Assembly (NCBI GenBank): GCA_937968035.1
Contig: CALBTS010000288.1
Coordinates: forward strand, 1-35,510
Source: an uncultured Methanomethylovorans sp.
GTDB lineage: Archaea; Halobacteriota; Methanosarcinia; Methanosarcinales; Methanosarcinaceae
Length of the DNA: 35,510 nt
Reading direction: 5' to 3'
The notes under the pieces are model-generated. The model searched no databases and was not told the DNA's origin. It was given only the letters and a program-made list of their open reading frames with translations. This document shows, one piece after another, positions 16,323 through 24,619 of this stretch. Position 1 is the stretch's first letter; each line of letters starts with the position of its first letter. Position numbers and translations under genes: made by a program.

Positions 16323-18707
16323 TCAGGCTATGCCAGCTACCTTATATCTCTTCCTGTCTGCCAGTTCCTGCTTCTTTGCAGCATTCCAGCCGCTGACAGA
16401 TTGGATATATCCTGTGACCCTGGACATCTGTTCAACATTGGAAGAACCACAGTTCTCACAGACATCCTTAAGACCGGACATCATGTGGAAATCGTTCAGA
16501 CAGATCGTCATGTCCTTGGTGAAGGTGAAATATCCTACTTGTGTGTTCTTTGCAATGTTCATGGCAAATTCCTTCAGACCCTTTGGGTCCGGTGAACCTT
16601 CTCCCAGCCAGATGTGACAGATGTTGCCTCCATCCACTATGGGGAAGAACACATGTTCTATCTTTATCCTGTCAGCAAGGGATATGTCAGCACCTGGTGG
16701 CACATGAGTCCCATTGGTATAATAGATGGGAAGGTCATGTGTGTCCTTTATCTTTGCCAAGGCCGTTTCCAGATCACCCTGCACGACCTGCTTTGCACTA
16801 TCTGCATATTCCTCATGCAACAGGTCGGATACAGCGAACCTCTGACCTGTGGTCTCTGCAGGGGTCCTTGCAAGTGCTATCTCGATCCCATGCTTCTGGC
16901 CCAGCTCACGTGCATACATCTCAAGTTCCGTCATAACTCTTATCGCGAACTTGAAGGCAGCCTTTGACTCATATACCTGGTTACCTGTGTGGTACTGCAC
17001 CATCTCGTTTATGCCCACGACACCTATGGTATATACCAGTGAGTCTATATCCACTGCTATTGAGCCCTTCTTACCGGTCATCGGGTCCTTTGGACGCTGG
17101 GTCGCAAAGGGCATCCGTTCATTCTCTATAATACTCTCCATCCACTGTCTTTTGGTTGCAAATATCTTGATCGCCTGGTCCATCAGGCTCTTGAGATCTG
17201 CAAAGAGGGCCTTATCATCACCGTTCGCTCTGTATGCAGCCCTTGGGCAATTCAGTGTAACTACCTGCCATGAACCCATGGAGAAGTGTTTACCATCCTT
17301 GAAATGAAGTTTGTCATCAAAGCTGTCATCTGCATCTGCATTAGCAGAGAACTGATATGCGCAGCACTGGTAACATGAGATACCTTCTCCGGCCCCTCTG
17401 TACTCAGGAAGCTGATTATCAAAGTAAGGTGTACCGAACTTCGCAGCCAGCTCGAATGCCAGGGTGTACAGGCCATCATAGGTGGGAAGCTCCGGATGAG
17501 CACGGTTGAACATCTCGTCCTCCTGCATGAAATCCGGTTCAATGGAGATCTCAGGTTTAGGGAAGTTAAACGGCTTACCCCAGTTATCTCCCTGAAGCAT
17601 CACGTTCATGAGGGCTGCAAATCCCAGCCTTACCTCACGTTCGAACTCTCCATATGTGCGCCTGACAGTACCATTGGTGCCATCATGCACTTTGCCTTTG
17701 TAAACTACGGGGAGATCTTTCCAGAGCTTGGGCACACCTGGAGACAACTGCACTGAGGAGAAGACAACCTGGCCTCCCCGGGCCACCATCATCTGTGTCA
17801 TCTCGTACACGAACATCTGCATAAGCTGTTCGATATCCTTGTAGCTCTTGCCTTCGAAGTAAGGTGCAAGGAATGTCAGGAAATTATAGAACCCCTGTCC
17901 ACCGGCGAAGTTGGTCTGAGCGCTGCCCAATGCTTTTACTGCGTGCAGGATGGCAACCTCTGCCTTCATGGCCGGGCCTGCAACACTGGCTTTGGCACCG
18001 GACCCGTCGGGCATGAGACCGTAGTAGAAGAAATACCTCAGGTCCCAGTCCTGACAGAAGGCACGTGTGCCCAGATATTCAAGATCGTGAATATGCAGGT
18101 CGCCGTTAAGGTGCAGGTCCGCAAGTCTGGGTGGCAACAGCAGCAAATACTGCTCTTTGGAGATCTTGTCTGCTTTCTTCTTGTGCGATGTTTCGGCATT
18201 CTCCTGCAGATTTGCATTATCCTTTGCTTCAAAACCTGAACCAAGGTCGATCTCGCAGGCATCATATACAGGAGTACCCACTCTGGTGGATACATTTCTC
18301 CATTCCACATGTCCGCGCTCCAGCAGGATCATATTCACCATTTCCCTGATGAGTGGGCCTGAAAGGAACTTGAGGTCCAGCTGCCTTATGCGCCTCTCGG
18401 TATCCTTTGCAATTTCCTGGGCTTCTTCTCTGCTTATACCTGATTTGTTGTGGAACCTTGCGGCAAGCCCTGTTTCCTTCATCAGCTGATTGACCACTAT
18501 ATTACGGTCCCAGTCCACCATGTGCCCGTCAGTGGTACGCACTTTTGGCATTACGGATATGGAATGACCATCAAGGGTCCTTTGTACGGCCTGCTTTTGA
18601 GGAAGTGTCATGTCCTCCTGAACAATACCCATGAACTTAAGCCTTTTGTCACTCCCTTCAACTTCTTTTTCCTTCTTATCCTGTGTACCAATGATGCATG
18701 TATCCAT
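16323..18707 (-). CDS. nrdD: Class III anaerobic ribonucleoside-triphosphate reductase with ATP-cone
   Basis: A 794-residue glycyl radical enzyme. Residues about 50-145 form an ATP-cone allosteric domain (VRTTDGHMVDWDRNIVVNQLMKETG). The catalytic barrel follows with HIHDLEYLGTRAFC (Cys218), the thiyl-radical cysteine region CYQCC (Cys445, Cys448, Cys449) and IGVVGINE. The glycyl radical loop RVTGY contains Gly766. The zinc site is Cys736-x4-His741 and Cys750-x2-Cys753. The adjacent glutaredoxin-like gene matches the NrdD3 subclass described for Methanosarcina barkeri, where electrons reach NrdD through an NrdH-like redoxin rather than formate. GGAAGGAGAT lies directly upstream of the ATG. The order nrdH-nrdD-nrdG is compact, with gaps of 18 and 10 nt. 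Confidence 0.95.
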   Translation of the reverse strand: MDTCIIGTQDKKEKEVEGSDKRLKFMGIVQEDMTLPQKQAVQRTLDGHSISVMPKVRTTDGHMVDWDRNIVVNQLMKETGLAARFHNKSGISREEAQEIAKDTERRIRQLDLKFLSGPLIREMVNMILLERGHVEWRNVSTRVGTPVYDACEIDLGSGFEAKDNANLQENAETSHKKKADKISKEQYLLLLPPRLADLHLNGDLHIHDLEYLGTRAFCQDWDLRYFFYYGLMPDGSGAKASVAGPAMKAEVAILHAVKALGSAQTNFAGGQGFYNFLTFLAPYFEGKSYKDIEQLMQMFVYEMTQMMVARGGQVVFSSVQLSPGVPKLWKDLPVVYKGKVHDGTNGTVRRTYGEFEREVRLGFAALMNVMLQGDNWGKPFNFPKPEISIEPDFMQEDEMFNRAHPELPTYDGLYTLAFELAAKFGTPYFDNQLPEYRGAGEGISCYQCCAYQFSANADADDSFDDKLHFKDGKHFSMGSWQVVTLNCPRAAYRANGDDKALFADLKSLMDQAIKIFATKRQWMESIIENERMPFATQRPKDPMTGKKGSIAVDIDSLVYTIGVVGINEMVQYHTGNQVYESKAAFKFAIRVMTELEMYARELGQKHGIEIALARTPAETTGQRFAVSDLLHEEYADSAKQVVQGDLETALAKIKDTHDLPIYYTNGTHVPPGADISLADRIKIEHVFFPIVDGGNICHIWLGEGSPDPKGLKEFAMNIAKNTQVGYFTFTKDMTICLNDFHMMSGLKDVCENCGSSNVEQMSRVTGYIQSVSGWNAAKKQELADRKRYKVAGIA

Positions 18708-18725
18708 TATCCAATCTCCTTCCGA

Positions 18726-18992
18726 TCAAAGTAAATTTTCAAGCGTTTCTCTTTTTACTTCCATTCCATTGAACAGCTCTTCATGAGTGAGAAACTCTTC
18801 ATCTATCTGCAATACAGGAGCTGTAAGGGTGAACACTCCATTGACCCTCAGTTCTGTGAGAGCTTCAGGAGTGGACATATCAGTGGTCTTGAAAACCACG
18901 CCGCTCTCTTTAAGAGCCCGTTTGAGCATTTCACATTTGGGGCAGGTTTTTGTTGTATATATAATGACTTCAGGCATTTTTCTCGCGTCCAT
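18726..18992 (-). CDS. nrdH: Glutaredoxin-like NrdH redoxin of the nrd operon
   Basis: An 88-residue thioredoxin-fold protein with the redox motif TCPKC (Cys17, Cys20), followed by the conserved TAPVLQIDEEFLTHEEL cis-proline region. It is predicted to reduce the NrdD active site directly, as described for the M. barkeri NrdD3 system; the electron donor to it is not encoded next door. The first ATG (18992) is about 23 nt from the TATA centre and suits a leaderless mRNA. An in-frame ATG at 18977 would give 83 residues starting MPEVIIYTTKTC, which is also possible. The gene starts the three-gene operon. Confidence 0.88.
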   Translation of the reverse strand: MDARKMPEVIIYTTKTCPKCEMLKRALKESGVVFKTTDMSTPEALTELRVNGVFTLTAPVLQIDEEFLTHEELFNGMEVKRETLENLL

Positions 18993-19010
18993 TCTACTTT
19001 ATTATTTTAC

Positions 19011-19020
19011 TTATATATAA
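19011..19020 (-). promoter_or_regulatory. TATA box of the nrd operon
   Basis: TTATATATAA is a strong archaeal TATA box centred 23 nt upstream of the nrdH ATG at 18992 on the minus strand, with no Shine-Dalgarno sequence between. It predicts leaderless transcription of nrdH-nrdD-nrdG. Confidence 0.6.
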
Positions 19021-19177
19021 TTAAGTTATGAGTAGGCGTTACCTGTGTCCATTTAAAAAACACAAGCAGAAAAGCCTTCTCAATAACTTTGATCTCTCGT
19101 TTGAAGGTAAATTATAGAAATGATCTATGGATTAATAACGGTTTTTCACAGCACATTTACATACATAAAAATTACAA

Positions 19178-19230
19178 CTGGTAACAAATATGGTTAGTAA
19201 AGACTCTGCAGAGAGGCTGTTAGTTACCAG
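19178..19230. repeat. Nested inverted repeats between nrdH and radB
   Basis: CTGGTAAC (19178-19185) and GTTACCAG (19223-19230) are perfect 8-bp arms 37 nt apart. Between them lies the 10-bp palindrome CTCTGCAGAG (19204-19213), close to the centre. The region lies in the divergent spacer between the nrd operon and radB, about 33 nt upstream of the radB TATA box. It could bind a regulator or fold as RNA. No other feature is recognised in 19021-19262. Confidence 0.4.
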
Positions 19231-19357
19231 ATATGATCACAATACGCCTTTACAAAAAGATGATATAAATTATCCCCGTATAGCAAGTAATCTCAAGAGG
19301 TGTTTACATAGATTCACATTTAGCATCTGGCTGCAAATCACTCGACGACCTCCTTGA
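19190..19357 (+). CDS. Possible 55-residue ORF overlapping the radB start
   Basis: An ATG at 19190 opens a 55-residue frame beginning MVSKDSAERLLVTRYDHNT and ending at TGA 19355-19357, inside the radB coding region in another frame. ACATAAAAATT near 19160-19170 is a weak TATA candidate about 25 nt upstream. I recognise no family. It may be a chance frame, a leader ORF for radB, or a gene remnant. Confidence 0.2.
   Translation: MVSKDSAERLLVTRYDHNTPLQKDDINYPRIASNLKRCLHRFTFSIWLQITRRPP
19262..19302 (+). promoter_or_regulatory. radB promoter and ribosome binding site
   Basis: ATATAAAT (19263-19270) is a TATA box that predicts transcription start near 19290. The resulting short leader contains AAGAGGTG (19295-19302), a good match to the archaeal anti-Shine-Dalgarno. 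It ends five bases before the ATA codon at 19308, so both elements point to translation starting there. Confidence 0.55.
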
Positions 19358-19976
19358 AGGAGGATTGGAAGCTGGAGTTGTGACCCAGCTTTTTGGAGAA
19401 GCTGGCAGCGGCAAAACAAATCTGTGTCTTCAGCTTGCCATAAGATGTGTCAGGCAAGACAAGAAGGTCATAATCATCGATACTGAAGGTATTTCTCCCA
19501 GCAGGTTCAGACAGATAGCAGGAGAAAGAGCAAAGGAAATAGCTCAGCAGATAATAATCTATGAACCTCATAACTTTGAAGAACAACATGCTGCGGTAAG
19601 AGAACTTGAAAAGGTCATCAAAGAGAACATAGGTCTTATTATAGTAGACTCTGCTACCGCCTTTTACAGATTTGAACTGGAGCAGGATGATTCTGCCCTA
19701 AGGGCAAGGCGTGAGCTTGGCAGCCAGATAGGTTTCCTGCACAGCCTTGCAAGAAAATATGGCATTGTGGCGGTCATAACCAATCAGGTATACACAGATA
19801 TCCCTTCAGGTATTCTGCGCCCTGTTGGCGGCAATATAATAGAGCATATATCCAAGACCATTATTCAGTTAGAGCGCCTCGGTGATGGAAAACGGCGGGC
19901 AGTTCTCAGGAAACATCGTTCTCTTCCGGAAGGCATAAGCTGTGAGTTTACCATAACTTCCGAAGGCGTTGAATGA
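19308..19976 (+). CDS. radB: DNA repair and recombination protein RadB, apparent AUA start
   Basis: A 222-residue RecA-family ATPase related to RadA, thought to assist homologous recombination. Walker A GEAGSGKT is at 30-37, IIIDTEG at 55-61 and Walker B LIIVDSA around 110-116. The family N-terminus reads SGCKSLDDLLEGGLEAG just before Walker A. No ATG, GTG or TTG lies in frame before TTG 19365, and starting there would cut this conserved segment and leave 203 residues. The frame is open back to TAG at 19281. An ATA at 19308 has AAGAGGTG five bases upstream and gives normal family length. Either initiation uses AUA or the base is a sequencing error for ATG. Divergent from the nrd operon. Confidence 0.88.
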   Translation: MDSHLASGCKSLDDLLEGGLEAGVVTQLFGEAGSGKTNLCLQLAIRCVRQDKKVIIIDTEGISPSRFRQIAGERAKEIAQQIIIYEPHNFEEQHAAVRELEKVIKENIGLIIVDSATAFYRFELEQDDSALRARRELGSQIGFLHSLARKYGIVAVITNQVYTDIPSGILRPVGGNIIEHISKTIIQLERLGDGKRRAVLRKHRSLPEGISCEFTITSEGVE

Positions 19977-19993
19977 TCGGTCTGAATACTTTG

Positions 19994-20746
19994 TCATATT
20001 CTGGCAATAGTGATATAACCTGTATGGCCTACCCCGCCTGTTCCTGGCCTTGTGCCTCTCTCTGATACTGATAACGGCCTTTCGATGCATTCTATTGTCA
20101 TAACATCCCAGGGACCTGATGCATCCAGTGCTTTGCGTATTGCGATGGTCTGTTCTATGAAGGGGGAATATGTTACCACAAAACCGCCGGGTACAAGCAC
20201 CCTACGTACCTTTGGAACGACTTCCGGGGAATTAACGGTGTCAAGGGTAACGACATCGAACTTTTCTTCTATTTTGTCGATCTCTTCAACTATATTGCCA
20301 CAACGCACTTCCACATTATCCAGGCCGGCTTTTGAAATATTGCTACGTGCGAGGTTTGCGAAATTCTCTTTTATCTCATAGGTGATGACCTTCTTTACTA
20401 TGGAGCCAAGGTACATGGATAGAATACCGGACCCAGTTCCTGCATCCAATACCACATCATTCTTACAGATCCCGGTGTATGCGATGACCATGCCTATATC
20501 CTTGGGCATCATGGGCGCACCGGAGCGCTGTGCATGCCTGAACATATCCGGCATACGAGGTTTCTGCACAATGAACTCCTGGCCCTTGTGAGAACATATC
20601 CTATCACCCGGGGAAAGCCGAAAAAGCTCTGAGAGCTCGATAATACCAAAATCGCTGTGGAAAGCATCCTCAGAAACGCATACTATGAACTCTCTTGGCT
20701 TCTCTTTGAGGAAAGTCCTCAACAGCACCATTTCTCCATTTTCCAT
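19994..20746 (-). CDS. trmI: tRNA (adenine-N1)-methyltransferase TrmI
   Basis: A 250-residue SAM-dependent methyltransferase of the GCD14/TrmI family, which makes 1-methyladenosine at position 58 (and 57 in some archaea) of tRNA. An N-terminal beta domain (residues about 1-60) precedes the linker QKPRMPDMFRHAQRSGAPMMPKDIG. The SAM-binding motif I LDAGTGSGILS is at about 100-110, then YEIKENFANLARSNI and the VTLDTVNSPEVVP motif IV region. The C-terminus shows the typical HTGYITIARI end. AGGAGCTATTT precedes the ATG, which lies 9 nt after the HD-protein stop, so the two genes form an operon. The 3' end faces radB with an 18-nt gap. Confidence 0.92.
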   Translation of the reverse strand: MENGEMVLLRTFLKEKPREFIVCVSEDAFHSDFGIIELSELFRLSPGDRICSHKGQEFIVQKPRMPDMFRHAQRSGAPMMPKDIGMVIAYTGICKNDVVLDAGTGSGILSMYLGSIVKKVITYEIKENFANLARSNISKAGLDNVEVRCGNIVEEIDKIEEKFDVVTLDTVNSPEVVPKVRRVLVPGGFVVTYSPFIEQTIAIRKALDASGPWDVMTIECIERPLSVSERGTRPGTGGVGHTGYITIARI

Positions 20747-20755
20747 AAATAGCTC

Positions 20756-22585
20756 CTAGATATGTTTTGAAGGCGCATATCTTGCCATGGACATGGTCAC
20801 CATGTCCTTGGGAATAGAGTGTTTATTTATCAAGACATAGCTCTCTATCTGCTTGAATTCCGAAGCATAAGACCCTGCGATCTTGCGCGCATATTCCGCA
20901 CCTTCATGCGTGAGCACGTACTCGTATCTCTGTCTGTATCTGCCATTCTTTTCATAATATCTCAGATCCTCATCTACTATGCCCATAGCAACAAGCACCT
21001 GTATATCCTCGAAGGCTTTGTCACTATATGGGAACCCATATCTTTCATGGAAGTCATACTCGAAAAGATTCTTCAGCGAAGCATGATCGCTGAACTGAAG
21101 TATGGTACGGTACAGCCAGGTAATATGCCTGAGCCGTGGCACTGAGATGAAACCGGTTTCTTCCTTCTTAAAGATATTGTATATTGCGTAGAAAAGCAGT
21201 ATTATGCCTTCTATGGGAAGATACTGTTCAGCACGAATAAAACCCAGAAGCCTGGGGGATAGTTCATCCACAATTTTATGCATCTGAGCGGAAACCACTG
21301 ATCCATCTATCCCTGCGACAGCATCGGGATGTGCAAATGTCGTAAGTGAAAGCTGTCTTGAGATGGATCTGACAAGTCCGTTGGCCAGGGCTGATTCATC
21401 ATAGAAGAAACTTTCTTCATCCCCTATCAATACTCTCATGCTTTTGGGAACGCCCGATGCTACATCCAGGTCTGCCAGCACATCTCCCAGTTCCCGGGCA
21501 AGACGTGATTCGAATTTCATCTTAGCCACACCATGGCGGGCAATGGTTGCAAGTGCCATCCTTGTGGAAGGCCTGAGCCTCTTCTGGCTGAACCTTGCAA
21601 CAGGTATATACAGCCTGCCATCCCGGAGGTCATCAAGTAGCCGGAGAGATCTTTCAGCTGCATGTGACCTGATGAAACCAAGCAGGTCGTGGTCGTTGTA
21701 TTCGGTGAAAAAGCGAATTACCTCGTCCTTTGCAGCTTCTGTTCCAGACACATTTCTGAAACGCTCAAGTGCATCCTCAAGGGAGTAAAGCAGCATCACC
21801 CTGGCGGCCTGGGTCTTCGGATTGTGTATGACGGCAGTATAATGATGAGCTCGGGATATTAACATGGATTCTGCAGCTGTGAGTGCCATTTCATTACCAT
21901 AGTCCGAGCCTTCCGGACTTCCCAACACGACATTCCCGTCCTTGATGAGGAGGCTGTCGATTATCTGGTCAACATCGATGAGCCCGAAGGATACGCCTGT
22001 ATGGTAGGAATCCCTCAGGAGGAAATCTATTCTGTCAGCATCCACGTCACCTGCTATTATTTGGGCGAGGTACGGCTTGGATATGGCACATGCGTCACCT
22101 GTAGCTATATTTGCGATCTCATCAAAGAAATAAAAAGGATCTGTACCAAATTCCGACTCCGTGTACCTTGCAATGAAATTGTCCTGTGGCAGCATCCTTA
22201 TGATGTCCCTTGAGAAAGCTTCGTGCTTTATGAACTTCCTGTCTTCGACCATTGGCTGCAACTGAGGATTGCGCTTAAGAACATTTTCAACTGCATGGGA
22301 GTAGGCAGAATGACCTACATCATGCAATAGACCTGCAATCCTTATCTTGCGTATATCCCCTTCCTCAAGGGAAAGCGACTGGCCGATGACAGATGCCATA
22401 TGCATGGTGCCGATGCTGTGCTCGAAACGGGTGTGATTGGCACCGGGATAGACATGGTCAACTAACCCAAGTTGTTGTATGTTCCTGAGCCTTTGGACAT
22501 GACGCGTGTTCAGAAGCATCTGCTCGAACTCATCAAGGATGATGGTCTTGTGCACAGGGTCATGTATTATGAGGGGTTTTTGCAT
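20756..22585 (-). CDS. HD-domain phosphohydrolase (COG1078 type)
   Basis: A 609-residue HD-superfamily protein. The metal site is made of His56 (TRFEHSIG), His88-Asp89 (GLLHDVGHSAYSH) and the aspartate in GDVDADRIDFLLRDSYHTG. This first half is close to dGTP triphosphohydrolases and SAMHD1-like enzymes. The second half (about 280-609) is helical and ends in a winged-helix-like segment (YVLTHEGAEYARKI). Substrates for this archaeal group are not settled; a nucleotide role is likely from the HD part and would fit the RNR genes near by, but that is inference. ATATATAAAT (22608-22617) predicts a leaderless start at 22585. The gene leads an operon with trmI. Confidence 0.85.
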   Translation of the reverse strand: MQKPLIIHDPVHKTIILDEFEQMLLNTRHVQRLRNIQQLGLVDHVYPGANHTRFEHSIGTMHMASVIGQSLSLEEGDIRKIRIAGLLHDVGHSAYSHAVENVLKRNPQLQPMVEDRKFIKHEAFSRDIIRMLPQDNFIARYTESEFGTDPFYFFDEIANIATGDACAISKPYLAQIIAGDVDADRIDFLLRDSYHTGVSFGLIDVDQIIDSLLIKDGNVVLGSPEGSDYGNEMALTAAESMLISRAHHYTAVIHNPKTQAARVMLLYSLEDALERFRNVSGTEAAKDEVIRFFTEYNDHDLLGFIRSHAAERSLRLLDDLRDGRLYIPVARFSQKRLRPSTRMALATIARHGVAKMKFESRLARELGDVLADLDVASGVPKSMRVLIGDEESFFYDESALANGLVRSISRQLSLTTFAHPDAVAGIDGSVVSAQMHKIVDELSPRLLGFIRAEQYLPIEGIILLFYAIYNIFKKEETGFISVPRLRHITWLYRTILQFSDHASLKNLFEYDFHERYGFPYSDKAFEDIQVLVAMGIVDEDLRYYEKNGRYRQRYEYVLTHEGAEYARKIAGSYASEFKQIESYVLINKHSIPKDMVTMSMARYAPSKHI

Positions 22586-22607
22586 TGGATGATATTAGGA
22601 GAAGAGG

Positions 22608-22617
22608 ATATATAAAT
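22608..22617 (-). promoter_or_regulatory. TATA box for the HD protein/trmI operon
   Basis: The minus-strand TATA box (ATTTATATAT) is centred 28 nt from the ATG at 22585, with no Shine-Dalgarno sequence between. It predicts leaderless mRNA. Confidence 0.5.
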
Positions 22618-22674
22618 GGAAAGGGAAATGCGATCTTAAATGCCTGATCATGTCTTATCAGCCACTTTATACCC

Positions 22675-23331
22675 TTAACCGCCCAATACAATAGTTATTG
22701 CTGCGATCGACATGCCTATGACCGTAGTGCCAAAGCCTGATCTCACCTTGCCGTAAAGGTCCTTTTCGTATGTCCTGTAGTAGCCGGTGATGAACAATAG
22801 CAATATTCCCAGCAGATTGGACATTGCAAGTGCATGGATCAGCTTGTCGGCCAGAAAGAATGGCAGGACAACTATGATTCCTGAGGCTGTGGATATCAGG
22901 GATGTGCCCAAGATTATATTAAGTGCGTCCCGGGTAGATACTGTTTCTTTTTTCCCGGTTGCTGCAAGGTGCAATGTAAGATCTCTGTATAATTCAAGCC
23001 TCTTTTCTTCAGAAATATTACTAATAATCGTATTTTCAAGCTGTTCGCTAATCAGGGGAATTGCAGCCTCTCCTTTCAGGTCGGACTTGCATATATCTAT
23101 TATATTGTTCTCTATTCCGAGATTATAATTTCTCTCCCATATATAGAATGAACCATCAGCGATCCCCCATGCAATGCAGCAGAAAAGCGCAGAATATATT
23201 ATAGGGAAGTATGATCCCACTGGTATGGCAATGTAAGTCCTAAGAACACTGGTAAAGGTCATTGCGATGATCACTGCATAGATAACCTCAGCTCCTGTCC
23301 AGTACTTGCCAATGTAGTTGGAAAGATGCAT
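22675..23331 (-). CDS. VIT/CCC1-like membrane protein
   Basis: A 218-residue membrane protein with about five hydrophobic segments: 12-33, 39-60, 134-157, 163-184 and 196-216. Between segments two and three there is a long hydrophilic, acidic loop (about 65-130) with EEKRLELYRDLTLHL. Two helices, a helical cytosolic insert and three more helices is the layout of VIT1/CCC1 iron and manganese transporters, and GIADGSFY at the end of helix two resembles that family. The similarity is topological, so the function is tentative. GAGGAG lies 5-6 nt before the ATG. A possible small ORF upstream overlaps its start by 61 nt. Confidence 0.6.
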   Translation of the reverse strand: MHLSNYIGKYWTGAEVIYAVIIAMTFTSVLRTYIAIPVGSYFPIIYSALFCCIAWGIADGSFYIWERNYNLGIENNIIDICKSDLKGEAAIPLISEQLENTIISNISEEKRLELYRDLTLHLAATGKKETVSTRDALNIILGTSLISTASGIIVVLPFFLADKLIHALAMSNLLGILLLFITGYYRTYEKDLYGKVRSGFGTTVIGMSIAAITIVLGG

Positions 23332-23504
23332 ATTTTCTCCTCAAGTGATTGATTATTTATTACGATATTTAATATATTTATTACATAGGATAAGATAAAA
23401 AAGAATAAGTTTCCCAGGAAGAATATCCGACTCCAATAAACATATCCCACCCGTGACTTGCGGGCACGGTCTTCGGGCTTGCCGACCAATATACCAACCT
23501 TCAC
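23271..23504 (-). CDS. Possible small protein ORF with strong RBS
   Basis: A GTG at 23504 is preceded by GGAGG about 9 nt upstream on the minus strand and opens a 77-residue frame: KVGILVGKPEDRARKSRVG, then a hydrophobic stretch (IFFLGNLFFFILSYVINIL), then a tail overlapping the VIT-like gene. The first 20 codons are GC-rich and the rest AT-rich, which looks like the 5' end of a lost gene fused to intergenic DNA. No family was recognised. It may be a small membrane protein or a remnant. Confidence 0.25.
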   Translation of the reverse strand: MKVGILVGKPEDRARKSRVGYVYWSRIFFLGNLFFFILSYVINILNIVINNQSLEEKICIFPTTLASTGQELRLSMQ

Positions 23505-23542
23505 ATTTTTATCCTCCTTTGCACCTTTACAAAGCAGATACC

Positions 23543-24562
23543 ATGAGGACCATAGACTGGAATGATGAATCAAATGCAATAGTAATGATCGATCAGACTC
23601 TGCTTCCATCAGAATACAAAGTGATAGAATGTACGACTCTCGCATCCCTGTGTGAGGCCATCATGTCACTCAGGGTGCGCGGAGCTCCGGCTCTCGGGGC
23701 TGCGGGCGGATATGGCATGGCTCTTGCAGCCAGGCTTAGTAGTGCCAAGAACATGGATTCATTGCTAAAAGACATGCAAGTAGCGGCAAAGACCATAAAG
23801 GCTACAAGACCCACTGCCGTTAATCTTGCATGGGGGGTTGACAGGATATTGCATGCCATCAACGATGCGTATGACCTGAAAGGAATAAAAAATGTGGCAC
23901 TCTCGGAGGCAAAAAGGATGGCAGACGAGGATGTTGTCAAGAACAGAAAAATAGGGGAAAATGGTGCCAGATTGCTGGAAGATGGCGATGTGGTGCTTAC
24001 TCATTGCAATGCCGGCAGGATGGCCTGTGTGGACTGGGGTACAGCTCTTGGCGTGATACGCTCGGCGGTTGAAGACGGTAAGCAAATACAGGTAGTAGCA
24101 TGCGAGACCCGCCCACTTAACCAGGGAAGCAGGATCACTGCCTGGGAGCTGATGCAGGATAATATCCCTGTCACCCTGATAGCGGATTCGATGTCAGGCC
24201 ATTTGATGAGAAAAGGGGTTATTAACAAGGTCATAGTGGGAGCTGACAGGATAACAGGCGATGTGATCTTTAACAAAATTGGGACATATACCCACTCCGT
24301 GCTTGCAAAGGAGCATGAGATACCCTTCTATGTAGCTGCGCCTTTGTCCACCTTTGATCTTGAAGGATGGGAAGAAACCGTACCGATAGAACTAAGGAAC
24401 GAAGATGAGTTGCGTTTCTGTAATGGAAAAGCAATAGCCCCTAAAGATGTAAAGGTGTATAATCCGGCATTCGACGCAACACCTATGGAGAATATCACTG
24501 CCCTTATCACAGAAAAAGGCGTATATTATCCACCATTCCTGCTGGATGAATTGTTCATATGA
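23543..24562 (+). CDS. mtnA: S-methyl-5-thioribose-1-phosphate isomerase (aIF2B-related)
   Basis: A 339-residue isomerase of the MtnA/eIF2B-alpha fold that converts 5-methylthioribose-1-phosphate to methylthioribulose-1-phosphate in methylthioadenosine recycling. The conserved RVRGAPALGAAGGYG lies at 44-58, the catalytic cysteine is Cys155 in THCNAG, and the catalytic aspartate is Asp235 in GADRI. GSRITAWEL and NKIGTYTHSVLAKEHEIPFYVAAPLSTFD match the family. The GADR loop is shorter than in bacterial MtnA (GADRITGDVIFNKIG). Members in archaea may act in related pathways such as 5-deoxyribose salvage. ATG 23543 starts the conserved MRTIDW and is preferred over the upstream frame to 23453. TTTTATC near 23507-23513 implies a very short leader. 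Confidence 0.88.
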   Translation: MRTIDWNDESNAIVMIDQTLLPSEYKVIECTTLASLCEAIMSLRVRGAPALGAAGGYGMALAARLSSAKNMDSLLKDMQVAAKTIKATRPTAVNLAWGVDRILHAINDAYDLKGIKNVALSEAKRMADEDVVKNRKIGENGARLLEDGDVVLTHCNAGRMACVDWGTALGVIRSAVEDGKQIQVVACETRPLNQGSRITAWELMQDNIPVTLIADSMSGHLMRKGVINKVIVGADRITGDVIFNKIGTYTHSVLAKEHEIPFYVAAPLSTFDLEGWEETVPIELRNEDELRFCNGKAIAPKDVKVYNPAFDATPMENITALITEKGVYYPPFLLDELFI

Positions 24563-24619
24563 TTGGATGAACACCATAAGGCTTTAAATGGTTGAATACA
24601 ATTCACAGCATAAAGCACT

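Noticed and set aside
19365..19367. TTG as the radB start
   Set aside because: It removes the conserved segment before Walker A, and the purine run directly before it is too close to act as a normal ribosome binding site; that run also encodes EGG of the protein.
23450..23500. GC-rich patch as a possible small RNA gene
   Set aside because: No stable cloverleaf or long stem is visible, and the GC content is explained equally well by the short minus-strand ORF.
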